The position numbers and the translations under genes are program-made. Of a stretch of 64,000 bases of DNA, positions 34,424 through 46,430 are shown one piece after another. Location: assembly GCA_029718625.1 (NCBI GenBank), contig CM056395.1:25066076-25130075 (forward strand), read 5' to 3'. The stretch is from Synaphobranchus kaupii. Its lineage: Eukaryota > Chordata > Actinopteri > Anguilliformes > Synaphobranchidae. The first letter of the stretch is position 1. Each line of letters opens with the position of its first letter. The notes beneath the pieces were generated by a model. It saw only the letters and a list, made by a program, of their open reading frames with translations, did no database searches and was not told the origin of the DNA.

Positions 34424-35814
34424 TGTAACGTTCCGTTCCCGTCCTGTCCGTTTTCCATGTTTTCCTTGTTTCCTTCCGTGTCATGTTGGATCCCTTGTCC
34501 GTGTTTCCCTCCTGGCTGTGGACTGGGCGTCTCCCTCGGGTACTTTTGGTTTCATTTTCCACTTTAGCTTCCGCCTATCACTCGCCCCTCTCGTTACTCA
34601 CATTCCTCACTGCTGTGCTTCGGCAATCACTCCTGATTTAACTTCACACCTGTTTCTCGTTTTCTCCTTCACTTCCTGCACCATTTAAACCCCTGGCTGG
34701 CTGCTATTCAGCGCCAGTTCGTTGACTAACCTACCGTGTTTGTTTCGTATCCCGTTTCTGGTCCAGTGTTTGTGAGCCTGCTGGTTCATACCTGTTCGCC
34801 TGGTTTCCTGACTGGTAGCTATCTCTGCTAAACTTTCGCTGCTGCATGCATTTACCTGTTTCCCTTCAAAACCTCCAGACGCCGCAGTTCCAGTCTTCCC
34901 GCAGCTGTGTTTGTCCTCCCCGTGTTACGTACCTCCCGTACTCGTGTTGCGGTACCAGGACCTCTGCATGCCAGCCGGCTTACGCCAGTATTGCCCGAGC
35001 TACGCCGCACCTTCCAACTCGGCGGTGCATTCACCAGCTACAGTCCTGTCACAACACCCTGCCTTTAACCTCTGCTTTCTGCCCGGTTACTCAAGCTACC
35101 CGGTCCAGTTTCCAGTCCTGTTCAAGCCCAGTTCCGATCCAGTTTCCAGTCCAGCTCCAGTCCAGTTTCCAGTCCAGTTCCAGTCCAGTTCCGGTGTTTT
35201 AGACACCTCCGTTCAAGTCCAGTTCCGGCTTGGAACAAGTTCCGTGCCGTCCCCTGTGTTCCTGAGTGGACCTTCCGGTCCAGTTTCCAGTCCAGTTCCA
35301 GTCCAGGTCCGGTGTTTCATACACCTCCGTTCAAGTCCAGTTCCGGCTTGGAACAAGTTCCGTGCCGTTCCCGTTTCCTGAGTGGACCTCCCGGTCCAGT
35401 TTCCAGTCCAGTTCCCAGTCCAGTTCCAGTCCAGTTCCGGTGTTTTATACACCTCCGTTCAAGTCCAGTTCCGGCTTGGAACAAGTTCCGTGCCGCTCCC
35501 GTTTCCTGAGTGGACCTTCCGGTCCAGTTTCCAGTCCAGTTCCGATCCAGTTTCCAGTCCAGTTCCAGTCCAGTTCCGGTGTTTTAGACACCTCCGTTCA
35601 AGTCCAGTTCCGGCTTGGAACAGTTCCGTGTTTCTTCAAGTCCAGCTCCGGCTTGGAGCAGTCCTCAGTTGGACGCTATCCTGTGTTAACTAACTAACCT
35701 GTTTTGCTCCCGTGTACAGCTTTGGGACCACCCCAACGCTTAATAAAGTTCCACTTTCTGTAATCTGTCTCCTGGTCGTTGCACTTGGGTTCGTCCCGTA
35801 TCAGGATCGTAACA
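34424..35814 (+). repeat. 3' LTR (1,391 bp)
   Basis: Same ends and sequence as the 5' LTR, line for line, except that one 23-bp unit of the CCAGTTTCCAGTCCAGCT type is absent near 35184. The polyadenylation signal AATAAA is at 35742-35747. Duplication CTTTG follows directly. Confidence 0.95.
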
Positions 35815-35819
35815 CTTTG

Positions 35820-37996
35820 TTCTTTTTTTTTTCCTTTTTTTTTTTGGAGTTGGCACCACACCTGAATCTTTTTTTTATTTTTTTTGTGCTGAACACCTGA
35901 TCTATCTTGAATCAAGTGGGGAAAAATAATTGTGTGTTACCGCCAGACAGGCTTTAACTTTGGATGAGGCGAGAGAGCTGGGCTTGCTGTAATCATTGCA
36001 CAAAGGTTTTGTCAGATGCAATGATTAAAAGTTGCAGAGACGGTTTTTCTGCTCAGGCAGCCAGTGGAACTATAGCTAAACACTTTCTTACTTTAATAGA
36101 CGTACTTCAGCGACATTCAGACACCATTGCATCATGTATGGAATGAGGCAGAATCTCCAGCCATGTTAAGGTAGGTCAAAAAATTATTCTGCTCTCAACA
36201 GTGGTCTTGAAATGGAACTTGCAGGTTGATAAGGAATTTATTACGATTTATTAGGAATTACAATTATAAATACCCCCCCCCCCCCGCAGTTTAATGTTCC
36301 AGGCAGTATCACAGTCTGATACGTCACTTTTTTGTGATTTATTTTCACATTACTTTCGAAATTAGAAAATAAATTAATCAGGAGAGTAGCTAGGGTAGAT
36401 CTTTTGTAGACAAACTCTTTAAAAAAATGGTCCACACCAGAGGACAGTCCCATAAACATGTGGAGGACAGATCTGGGACACCCTGGAAACAATTCAAGCT
36501 AAATTGCTTATGAGAGGTCATGTATCATTTGTGGGAAAAACATTTTTAAATGTAATGGTTATGGGATCCCTTCAAAACAGCAACAACACAACAGCAAAAA
36601 AGCAAAGCAATTTGCTATTCATGTAAATATAACTTGGCATTCACTCTCATCCACCTTGTGTCTCTAGCAGACACTTAAAACCAGTTAGACTCGTGTGTTA
36701 GAGTAGGTGTACATGGACCCTCCCATTCACTACTGGATGTCAAGTTATATTTGCATGAATAACCTGTATACACATTGGAACCACAAGGCCTGGATTTGCC
36801 CATCCCTACTCTAAACAGAAGCAACGTTAGCCCAGACAGCGTGCCAGTCAATTTTCAGAATTTCTGCTATGACAATACTTTATTTCAAACTGTTCCTATG
36901 AAACATTTAGAAAGGCATGCAGTACATTAGCCAGACTCTTAATCTGACCTTGGGTGTCTAACATTTTCTGGAGTAAATGAGTCTGAAGAGCTCTCCCACA
37001 AAGAGCCTCACACAGTAAGATACTCGGCGTTCAATCAAGTGCACTAGGACTGATAAGAATTGAGTTAAATAAGCATCGACAATTTCGCTGTGTGTATGCC
37101 TGCAGTGCTGATTGAATGTCATTTTTCTGACTTGCCTTCCATACTTTCACCACTAAGGTAGTGTATGTGGCAGACGTCAATTCCTCCCGCAAACACCTCC
37201 CCTGCTAACAGCAGAGTCCTGTTTCTTTCTCTTAAAGACACACATGTGATAATAATAATAATAATAATATTTGTCATCATCATCGTCATCATCTGATCTT
37301 AAGATCCTAAGCACAGTGTCCCTATAACTTCCCTTGGGCATTGGACTTTGTTGGGCCCATAGGAAAGACAGGTCCAATCTAACCAAGCCAACACCTACTT
37401 ACCTTGAGCAGAGTCAGAGTGTGGTGGTATGGCTGTTGATGTTGGAAGTAGAAATGAAAAGGAAATAGCAGCTAAATTATGTGGAATGCATCTGTACAAA
37501 TATCTTCATATACCTGTATAGCCTTAGCTCTCTGTTGCACAAATAGGCCAGCCTTCAGTTGAAATATAGGTGAATTAACATGCTTTTTTGGTTTATTTAT
37601 CACCAACTGCTTCCTAATGTAGTACATACGTTCTCTCACAGTAAATGCCTGAGAACTACTGAAATTACAGTTGCCCTATACATCGAGTGCTATGAGCCTG
37701 AAAAACCCAAATGTAAATGGAATAGTAGTCAACTCACATGGCACGGTCAGTACCAGAGAAACGATGTTGATGTTTATTGGACTATTATAATTGTAGTTAT
37801 ACATTTATAGAGAATTATACAGTTACTGCACTGTAGAGCTCGTCTCCAAGGAATTTATTATAAAGAATTAATGACACCACGAGAAGAAGCCTTTCTCCCA
37901 CAAAACGAATGTGTACTATGCTGGGGTGATGTGGAGTCATCAGTTATATTGCATAAGCCTGAAAATGTTTGCTGCAGTTATTATGAGATCTTATTG
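35820..37996. other. Non-coding stretch
   Basis: No gene. T-rich tracts lie at 35820-35885, a C run at 36273-36285, an (AAT)n run at about 37247-37270 and a repeated segment at 36678-36710 shared with 26139-26168. The remainder is unique. Confidence 0.4.
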
Positions 37997-38029
37997 CTAA
38001 CATACACACACACATACACACACACACAC

Positions 38030-38090
<61 letters not shown>

Positions 38091-38189
38091 TACACACCCG
38101 CAGACACAGACACACACACACACACACACACACGGACATGCATACGCACACACGTGTACACACACACACAGACACATGCACACGCACGT

Positions 38190-38248
<59 letters not shown>
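37997..38248. repeat. Long (CA)n microsatellite array
   Basis: About 250 bp of CA dinucleotides with scattered G, T and CATG interruptions. Thr-His and Cys-Val frames on the two strands are artefacts. Confidence 0.95.
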
Positions 38249-38250
<2 letters not shown>

Positions 38251-38664
38251 ACACCAAGTCTCACTAAAGCTCACAGCTGTTGACCTGCAAGCATTCATAT
38301 TAAGCTACATGATGTTAATTGCAAGCAAATGAACGCAATTTAGCAGCTGGTAGTTATGATGCAATAACAATATGACAGCATAAAAGAAACATCCATTTTC
38401 AGGAAGGAAAAGATAAAGTTATGGTAGTACTGCACAGAGCTGGGAAAACATTTGTCATCATAAACATTGCTCTACAGCTCCACACTAAGATGTTTATATC
38501 TGTTATATTTTATAGGAATAAATTAATTTCTCAAGATAAAGTATTGCCAGTGTGAAGTCTAATTTCTTTGAACGGTAATTCAAGGGAAGCGAATTAGGGG
38601 GAAGAGGAATTCATTATTTTAAAAAAAAATCATTTGCCCCCCAATGCGGGGCTGTCTATGTCCA
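38249..38664. other. Non-coding stretch, no gene seen
   Basis: AT-rich unique sequence between the CA array and a SINE. Confidence 0.4.
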
Positions 38665-39050
38665 ATTCTCACCCTAATTCAGATTGTTGAAATATTGCCC
38701 CACTGCATTCATCGGGCAACCCCACATCAGGAGACAGCTATCAGAATATAGTGCAAACCCACGGCTTTCCATCAAAACATGAGGCTCAGCCATCGCCAAA
38801 CGAAGACCACCCATATGCAGCTGCATGCAGACCATGGGCTTGCCCATGTCCTGTGGGGTTGCCCAAGGCCGACGAAACCTAACCGTACCCTGGGCGATGC
38901 AATCGGCAATTGCGCATCCCCCTCCCCCCCCGCCCCCGCCCCCGCGGGTGTGGCTAGCAGCCACAGTCGGCACTGGCACGATCTGGATTTGAACCCAGAC
39001 CATGGGGCTCATCCATGCAGCGTGGTGCCAGAACCAAGTGAGCCGACAGC
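38665..39050 (-). repeat. tRNA-derived SINE, family 2, copy 2
   Basis: On the minus strand: GTCGGCTCACTTGGTTCTGG (head), box B GGGTTCAAATCCAGA, then CCAGTGCCGACTGTGGCTGC and GCGCAATTGCCGATTGCATC. These match the copy at 26.63-27.02 kb in the same order. A C-rich insert (38917-38945, CCCCCCCCGCCCCCGCCCCC) lies within the body and could form a G-quadruplex on the minus strand. Confidence 0.7.
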
Positions 39051-39060
39051 GTTAGGAGGA

Positions 39061-39356
39061 AGTGGAATGTACAGTGTTAATTCACCACTGTGACATCATC
39101 ATGTCATTCAAGCAAAGCTGCACATGGAATGTACAGTGTTAATTCACCACTGTGACATCATCATGTCATTCAAGCAAAGCTGCACATGGAATGTACAGTG
39201 TTAATTCACCACTGTGACATCATCATGTCATTCAAGCAAAGCTGCACATGGAATGTACAGTGTTAATTCACCACTGTGAGATCATCATGTCATTCAAGCA
39301 AAGCTGCACATGGAATGTACAGTGTTAATTCACCACTGTGACATCATCATGTCATT
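39061..39356. repeat. 62-bp minisatellite, about 4.8 units
   Basis: Units contain TGGAATGTACAGTGTTAATT, CACCACTGTGACATCATCA and CAAGCAAAGCTGCACA, with a period of exactly 62 bp (starts at 39121, 39183, 39245). Copies are almost identical; one has GAGATC for GACATC. The last unit runs into the Tc1 remnant, where CTCAAGCAAAGCTGCACA appears once more at about 39371. Confidence 0.95.
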
Positions 39357-39369
39357 CCGTATGATTTGC

Positions 39370-39800
39370 GCTCAAGCAAAGCTGCACAGGAGCCTCCAGC
39401 ATCAGGAGGAAGTGCACACCCATATTCCAACATGATAACGCCCCCCCCATGCACACTGCTAAGAACATTAAAGAATGGTTCCAAGAAGACGAGGATGATG
39501 TCAAATGCCTTCCATGGCCTGCACAATCACCAGATATAAACATAATTGAACCTTTATGGGAAGTTCTGGAGTGCAGAGTGTGAACTAGATTTTCCCCTCC
39601 TTCATCCCTCAAATAACTGGAGACTGTCCTTCTTGAACAATGGGCCAATATCCCACTACACTTAGTTCAGAAATTGTATGACAGCATTCCTTGAAGGATT
39701 GAAACTGTTTTCAAGGCAAAGGGTGGACCTACTCATTGATAGTTACTAGATATTCAGTTTTTGTAGGTGTTTCTGATATTTTGTCCACCACCTGTATATA
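39370..39800 (+). pseudogene. Tc1-like transposase, C-terminal remnant
   Basis: Broken translation shows DNAPPMHTA-like sequence after a C run, then KNIKEWFQEDEDD, LPWPAQSPDINIIEPLWEVL and EQWANIPLHLVQKLYDSIP. These are the segment around the second Asp, the final Glu block (NIIEPLW) and the C-terminal helices of a Tc1-type transposase. Stops (after WEVLECRV and in SIP-stop) and a frame change make it non-functional. It ends in TTTTGTCCACCACCTGTATA, resembling a Tc1 terminal repeat. The N-terminal half is absent and its place is taken by the 62-bp minisatellite. Confidence 0.8.
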
Positions 39801-39813
39801 CTGTATATATATA

Positions 39814-40367
39814 CAGTGAGCACCATAATTCATTGGACAGTGACACATGTTTTGTTATTTTGGTTTTGTACTCTAGCACTTTGAGTTTGAAAGGACATGA
39901 GGTTGACCATGACGTTGAAGTGCCAACTGTCAGCGTTAATTTGAGGGTATTTTCATCCATATCGGATGAACCGTTTAGAAATTATAGAACCTTTTGTACA
40001 TAGTCCGCCCCATTTTCAGGCATCAAAAAATATTGGACAGTTTAACATAGTGTGGAATAAAGTAATCATTTTTAATATTTTGTCCCATATCCTTTGCATG
40101 CCAACACTTGATGATTACTTTATTCTACATTATGTTAAACTGTCCAACATTTTTTGATGCCTGAAAATGGGGGGGGGGGCTATGTGCTAAAGGTTCTATC
40201 ATTTCTAAACGGTTCATCCCATATGGATGAAAATACCCTCAAATTAAAGCTGACAGTCTGCACTTCAACCCCATTGTCATTGTATCCTTTCAAACTCAAA
40301 GTGCTAGAGTACAGAACCAAAATAACAAATAAATGTGTCACTGTCCAATGAATTATGGTGCGCGCTG
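39814..40367. mobile_element. Inverted-repeat MITE (Tc1/mariner type)
   Basis: Ends CAGTGAGCACCATAATTCAT and the inverse ATGAATTATGGTGCG(CG)CTG, flanked by TA at 39812-39813 and 40368-40369. Arms of about 210 bp are nearly complementary and include TTTTGGTTTTGTACTCTAGC, CTGTCAGCGTTAATTTGAGG and GGATGAACCGTTTAGAAATT. There is no coding capacity. The inner arms are shared with the MITE at 23.6-24.1 kb. Confidence 0.85.
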
Positions 40368-40483
40368 TACATGTAATGGACGTGTAAAATGTATTGTTAT
40401 ACTTACGTGTTGTGGGCCGTGACTGGGTAACCCCATGCTAAGCAGGGGGAACCCTCCATTCCACAGAGGCAAGCACAACCCAT

Positions 40484-40576
40484 ATGGAAATGTAATATAC
40501 AGCAGTATTTTTTAAATATATTGTGAAGATAATTTTGATATATTTACAATATACTGCAGCATATTCTTTTTCCATA
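40484..40576. repeat. AT-rich imperfect palindrome (hairpin)
   Basis: TATGGAAATGTAATATAC...AAATATATTG faces its imperfect complement ending TTCTTTTTCCATA. Arms are about 42 bp with a small loop, as in a very short MITE or an extruded cruciform. Confidence 0.5.
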
Positions 40577-42679
40577 GGGGAAGGCAAACTGTTCACACCC
40601 ACTTTCACCATCACAACAGCTCACTGGTTAAGCTCTCTGCACAGAGATCCTGCTAGAGAGATTTATTAATTAATTAAACTTAATTAAAATTGGGAAGGGA
40701 AATGAATGTGTACGCTGTACAAGATAAAGTTTAAAAGATATGTCAGCACTTTGTAGTGACACCCACACATGTATATGTGAATGATTTTCAAATCACAAGT
40801 CTGTGAGTCTGTGACCACTTTTCACATTCTAGATTGATTCTCAAATTATTAGGTTTTTTTCTCGTGCAGATTTAATGTAAAACACATCCTAACTGTGGGT
40901 AGGTGTAATTTATTTTTCCATAAGAATAATAATTGCAAATTTGTCCTAATGATTTGGCAGACTGTAGAGTTTCCACTAATCCACTTAAATATAGGCTGAA
41001 GATGAAGTCACTGTCAGACTATTCCTAATTCATATGTATTAATTTAGTGGGTTGTATGTAGGTGTGTGTAGGTGTGCTCTACAAAAGGATTTGTCCACCC
41101 TTGAGTAATGCTAAATACAGCTGGTAGCAACTCTCACACCAATTAAAATCAGAATGTAAAGAGTGATACTCTAATCCCAAGAGTTACACATCCCTGTTTT
41201 AACATGGTTCTGAAGCACGAAATCTATCTATTTAAATTTATAAAAATTTAAATGTAGTTGCAATTGACTTTATTACCTCCCAATTATGTGCGATTTTTTT
41301 TCCACGGTTAAAAAAAATGTATATATGTAGGTCTGTGTATATGGTGTATGCTGTGTGGTCGGTCTGTAACGTTACGGCGGTTGTGTAGAGATCGCGTGAC
41401 TGCCAGTGTTCACTGAGTTCTGATGTGCAAAGCACAGGTGTTCATTAGCCATTCATAAACAATAGTAATGGGAAGCAATTGGGATTTCAAAAGCGCTCAG
41501 ATTTTAGATTAAGTGGGGGGGGGGGGGGGGGGGGGGGGGGGGTAATGGATGTCATGTGACCTCCGGAATGGAGCGGTGCTTGGAACGGGGCGAGGCATGA
41601 GTGGATGAACAGAGAACAAATGCTTGAACTGGTGCCGCTACGGTTTGACTCCGGCACAAATGGATGGGCTCTCTTCTCTCGTGGGGTCAAAGGTGTCAAT
41701 GTTTCCTTCGATCATTTTTCCCATTGACATTGTCATAAATATGCAGAAACGCACTGCTAACTGGAATTAGAGATGTATGTATGCATAAACTGACCTTACC
41801 TCGCACAATGTCTTTTTCAGGACTGACACAAAATTTAAGATATATGTCTCACCTGTGGTCCAAATGAACATTTGTCACATTGCATAATAATGCCAGTTAA
41901 CCCGGCAATCGTAAGACCTGGATAAGCTAATGCACTGTTAAATTGACTAAGAAGGGATGCTGTGTGCTTGTGATGAATGCTAAATATCCATCATCTCTGT
42001 GACACTGTAAAATAACAATGTAAATGATATACCCAGCTCTTGACACCAAATGATTTTCATTACATTACTGCATCAATAAATTCAAAAGATAACTATAGAT
42101 AACGTGATAAAGATTATTTCAGAACTCCCGTGGCTATTATACCATGAAACCGTTGTGTGTTTCTTTCCCAGTTAAGCCGCAAACTGAAATTAGCACTGCA
42201 CCGTCCAGTTTTCAGGATGGCATCGAGATCAGAGTCAACTCAGCCCCACACTTGTGAGCGGCGTCTAAGGGGGGCAGACATTTCGCCTCTAAGGGGCAGA
42301 ACAGTGACATTTAGCCTCTTTCCTGTGCGTCATGTCAGCCCGTCAGCAGTGCATTGTGGGAGCCCTGTCATACCCTCGTAGTGAAACATGTCTGCTGACC
42401 TCTGCAGTTGGGGAGGAGGGTGGCGATCGAAGGAGGGGTGGGGGTGTGGGGACATTTGGTCTTCTGCTAGCGGGACCTCTTAAGGGAATGCTCAGGGAAC
42501 ACTCCAGAAACTCTCAGAGAACGTTGTTACAGACTGCTAACAGTGGTGCTAAGCTAAGGTACCTGCCTATGATAGACAAGCTTATACTTATACCACCTTC
42601 CCAGTGTTTTCTGAGCACTGTGATCACCGAGCAGTAAATATATATAGTTTGTTTGCATTTTCTTGTATTATTCTAAATA
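40577..42679. other. Non-coding stretch with a poly-G tract
   Basis: No supported gene. A run of 28 G lies at 41515-41542. GC-richer sequence at 42160-42560 has open frames but no domain or splice pattern that would justify a gene call. Confidence 0.4.
41515..41542. repeat. Poly-G tract (28 G)
   Basis: Uninterrupted G run, likely length-polymorphic and able to form G-quadruplexes. Confidence 0.95.
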
Positions 42680-42935
42680 AGTTTTAAATCTTCTTTAGCG
42701 ACGGGAAAGGCCGTGTGGATTCCGTCACCAGCTGATCCCCCGGAGCCCCGTTTGAGAGCTATCATTATTTCTCCACAGAAGAGAGGTAGAAAGGGCGGAA
42801 ACTTCCATCTTGTCAGAGCCGGTGATAACGGAATCAAAGTAAGGCAACTGTGCTGAGTGCACCTCTCTCCGCAGCCTCAAACGCTGCATCTGCTAACATG
42901 AATATTCAATTAAATCAAAGGAGGCGGGGGGTGGG
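42680..42935. promoter_or_regulatory. Candidate non-coding regulatory block (unverified)
   Basis: Repeat-free, CpG-containing sequence with ATCATTATTT, GATAACGGAATCAAAG and ATGAATATTCAATTAAATC motifs, unlike the neighbouring AT-rich DNA. Inference only. Confidence 0.2.
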
Positions 42936-43855
42936 GGGTGGGGGGAGGGGAAGTTTGATATATTCATAGCAGAGCCACACATGGATATCACAGGACAAGC
43001 CAAGAGTGAAAATCATTTTGTGGAATATTACAAAATATGATTTCTGCGGTATGATTCTAAAACGCTGAGTGGCCCCCCCACACACATGGACACAATATGC
43101 ATCATGTGTCCTTGTATACTGAGCATAAAAAAATAAAAATGACTACACTATCTATGCATCTGTAATTTTATAGAACTAAGACATATTTTATAGATTGTTG
43201 ATGATTGATTTATGATTTTTGCTTAATAATATTCTTACCTTGTCCATCGTTTGGGTCGTTACTCTGACCCAAATGTATTGTTTTGTTGCTAAGTGGGGAA
43301 TATTGATTCCATTATGTGCGCTTTTTAAAAATATTTCTTATTTACATTTTTACCAGGTTTGATATTCAATAGGCTAAAATGCCTTGTCATCAATATGCAA
43401 ACAACTTAAAGTTATCGTAGTCAGTCCACTTAATGCCAAAGACATTCAATCACTATCCAAAATCAATACGCATCCAATGACATTATGTTTCATGCTTAGT
43501 CTACATTAATTTTAAAAAGGAAAGATTGTAGGCACTGTTTGGAGCTGACTAACTAAATGAAGGCCATTTACACACGTGCAGACGGACAACGTTAGGACAA
43601 CGTTAGGACAACGTTAGGAAATCCTCACACAATCTTCAGCTTTTTCTCTGATGTTCAATTTAAATGACTTAAATGACCAAAATTATAAATGTAGGTCAAT
43701 ATTCAAAATAAGGTGCCCATTCTTCTGAATTGGTAGTGCAATAGGCCACACAGAGGGCTGGCATCGAACCATGCAGATTGCAAAAAAAAAAAGGAACTTA
43801 TTTTAATAAATAAAAATAAAAACTAGAATAAAAATAAAATAAAACTAGACCTATT
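42936..43855. other. AT-rich non-coding stretch
   Basis: No gene. A triplicated ACAACGTTAGG lies at about 43587-43618. Confidence 0.4.
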
Positions 43856-43856
43856 G

Positions 43857-44612
43857 TTCCTCCCACAGTCCAAAGACATGCAGATTAGGATAATTGGAAA
43901 CTCTAAATTGCTCATAGGTGTGAGTGTGTGAGCAGTGGCGGCTCCTGAGCTGAAAATTGGGGGTAGCGGAAAACTTCCCTTTAAACTGATTATTGGTCTT
44001 AATAATTGTTCAATCCGTTTCCTTGATTATTAATGATCCGAAAATATTAATGGAAATTAAACAATCTTAAAGCTCAGCTTTTGTTAGATTATTTTTTTAT
44101 TGCAGGTTGTGCTAAATAAAAAAAATAATCTAACAAAAGCTGAGCTTTAAGATCGTTTAATTTCCATTAATATTTTCGGAATTAAGAGTGCGGAGAACGA
44201 AGAGCACATGTATCGACAATTATAATTTTGATTAAACTGTGCACAATTTTGCGACGCAAGTTAAAATAATTGTATTACTTGCCTAATAGCCTAATTGAGG
44301 AGAACCGGCTACATTTGATGGCATTGAGTAATTGGTGAATTAAACGCTGATGTAGCCTATTGTTAATCAAGGAAACGGATTGAAAAATGATTAAGACCAA
44401 TAATCAGTTTAAAGGGAAGTTTTCCGCTACCCCCAATTTTCAGCTCAGGAGCCGCCACTGTGTGTGAGTGAATGGTGTGTGTGCCCTGTGATGGATTGGC
44501 GTCCTGTCCAGGGTGTATACCTGCCTCTCGCCCCCAATGCATGCTGGGATAGGCTCCAGCACCTCCCCCCGCAACCCTGACCAGGAATAAGCGGGTTAGA
44601 TAATGGATGTTA
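43857..44612 (+). mobile_element. RTE-like LINE 3' end, split by a hAT-type MITE
   Basis: The left part (43857-43932) has CCTCCCACAGTCCAAAGACA and GGAAACTCTAAATTGC. The right part (44461-44612) has CCCTGTGATGGATTGGCG, CCTGTCCAGGGTGTA, CTGGGATAGGCTCCAGC and AAGCGGGTTAGATAATGGATG. This is the 3' end of a very common fish RTE-type LINE, as I recall it. No reverse transcriptase coding remains. Confidence 0.7.
43933..44460. mobile_element. hAT-type MITE with 8-bp target duplication and nested palindromes
   Basis: Ends CAGTGGCGGCTCCTGAGCTG and its exact inverse; the inverted repeats extend 97 bp (43933-44029 and 44364-44460) with about three mismatches. The perfect 8-bp duplication TGTGTGAG (43925-43932 and 44461-44468) and CAGTGGCG-type ends point to the hAT superfamily. 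Inside lies a second, independent inverted repeat: arms 44037-44100 and 44116-44180 around a 15-bp loop. No coding capacity. Confidence 0.9.
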
Positions 44613-46249
44613 GATAATAGATGACTTATTGTTATGTATGTCTTTTTAACTGAGTTGTGCAGTAACTACACAACGTGTTGACAACATACACTCATAGCTT
44701 ATTATTAGCAGGCCAGCACCAGTTCAGGCGGGGCTGCTATAGGCCAAGCAGCAAAGAAGGAAACCCATCCAGTGCCCAACCCAAGCAGACTCGTCTGTTT
44801 CACCTCACTGGTGAAAAAAGGGCTCTGAGGTTCCGGTCTCAGATATAGATGCTATCTGTGGCATTACTGAACAGCTTGTATGGTTGGGCTCTGTTCCAGC
44901 ATACTAACTTTGCAGCTTGCATAATCATTCTTCTCTTTTTTTTTGTACATCATGAAATTCCAGGTTGACCACATGGCTTTACCTATGACAGAAAAAAATG
45001 CAGATTTGTGTAGGGAGTAGTGCAAATAAACATTAATTTCTGCCAGATTACATTTATATAGTTGGGCCTGCATAGAACTGGGTGGGCCAGAACTATATAG
45101 ATGGGCATCCAAAACTGGGATTGGTGGTCCAGTCAAGAAAGATGGGCAGAGCCAGGAGGTGCCATTTAGGTGGCCGTGGCCCACCCTGGACAAACCCGTA
45201 TCTATGCCATGAGTGCCTCGGTCTACACATAAATTCAGGTGTATGTCCTGTTTGCTGCAGTGTGGTTTGTATTGCCTCTACCTCAGTCACTGCCACTACC
45301 CAGAAGTCTCTTGGGCTTCTGAGGGACAAGCCACTCAATTCATCTTCAGCCACGAGCAAGCAGACTGTATCGTTAAGAAAGAGATCACCATGTATTAATG
45401 TAACGATGGCCGCTCCTTGTTCAGGAGATCCACAGTCCTGCGGGCCTTAGAGATGTCACTTAACAGCCAGGTGATTGACAACGAGTCCAGCAGGAGATTC
45501 CTGTTCCAACCCAATCAATGGATCTCATGAAGTAATTAAAACCTGAGCTAGATTGAAGACCAGAAACCTGTGGATCTCCCATGGATACCACTGCACCCGT
45601 GCATGGAGTTGACATTAATTTATATGGATTTCCAATTTAAACTCCACACATAGGTCATTGCGAAGCCATGCCATAGAATTGTAAGAGGAATCTGATAATT
45701 GCAGGGAGCAACAACAACACCAACAACATTGCACTTCTATTGGAAGATGATGGAGAAACTACACAAATACATAGTGCGATTCACTGGACTTCAGGCAAAG
45801 AATAGGTCACAGAAATATTTATACTGTAAGTGTTTCTCAAGAGGACTGGGATCATGTTTATTATGAAGAAGACTTCATGTCACTCCTCATTCTCTTTTTT
45901 ATTTGAGCGTTGAGGTGCACCTTCTCTGCTGACGGCGTTTTTACTACAAAGAATAACAAAGTTCCCTGGATGGTCAATGTTAACCACCACCACTCCTGAA
46001 ATACTGTAATAGTTTCAAAGGAAGAACGTGGCACAAATAAATACATTCATGTAACTATAAATAATACAATTTGCTCAATTAAACACACCTCCATGCAAAC
46101 AACTATGCCTTAGTTGTTGCCTTAAAGATAACATAATCTGGTCTTTCTGCCTACGTTAACACAAAGATGCGTTGTAAATGACACAGGCGAAGTCACCTTC
46201 TATTACCATAACACATACTGGGTTGAATCTTCCGTGATGCTACTTTGGC
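44613..46249. other. Non-coding stretch, no gene seen
   Basis: Unique sequence. Overlapping open frames near 45,080-45,450 on both strands show no recognisable domain. Confidence 0.4.
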
Positions 46250-46430
46250 TAATTGAATATCGCCCTAAATATCACCGAGACGCCGAGGGGTGCAATTGAT
46301 CAGATTATGTCTAATCCGCGTGTAGCACGCTTGACGTCTGTCAATTGACAAAAAGGACAGAGTATAGGGTGAGAGCAAAAAGTCTCCGACTTGTCCTTTT
46401 TGTTGACAGAAGACTCTCGGTGTAGGACCT
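46250..46430. promoter_or_regulatory. Candidate regulatory block upstream of a CpG-rich segment
   Basis: Contains GTCTAATCCGCG (an OTX/bicoid-like core), TGCAATTGATCAGATTATG and an inverted repeat TGACAAAAAGGACA (about 46347) facing TGTCCTTTTTGTTGACA (about 46393). It is repeat-free and precedes the CpG-rich block. Function is inference. Confidence 0.25.

Larger units (their letters stand above)
28664..35814 (+). mobile_element. Intact sushi-like Ty3/gypsy chromovirus (LTR retrotransposon)
   Basis: A complete 7,151-bp element bounded by TGTAACG...CGTAACA LTRs and a perfect 5-bp duplication CTTTG (28659-28663 and 35815-35819). The order is 5' LTR, primer site, gag, pol (protease, RT, RNase H, integrase, chromodomain), polypurine tract, 3' LTR. 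No envelope gene is present. The LTRs differ visibly only by one 23-bp repeat unit. Both coding frames are open, so the copy is young and possibly competent. Gag and Pol resemble the vertebrate Tf1/sushi group, the same lineage from which the mammalian PEG10/RTL genes were domesticated. GC content is much higher than in the flanking DNA. Confidence 0.97.

Noticed and set aside
28664..35814. Endogenous retrovirus with envelope
   Set aside because: No env frame between pol and the polypurine tract. The chromodomain at the end of Pol and the Tf1/sushi-type primer site identify a Ty3/gypsy chromovirus.
37944..38332. Cys-Val and Thr-His rich proteins over CA/TG arrays (also near 13.1, 20.6, 24.2, 54.9, 58.9 and 59.9 kb)
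   Set aside because: Simple translation of dinucleotide repeats.
45080..45450. Possible small gene (122 codons plus, with antisense frames)
   Set aside because: No domain, no splice support, and comparable frames on the opposite strand.
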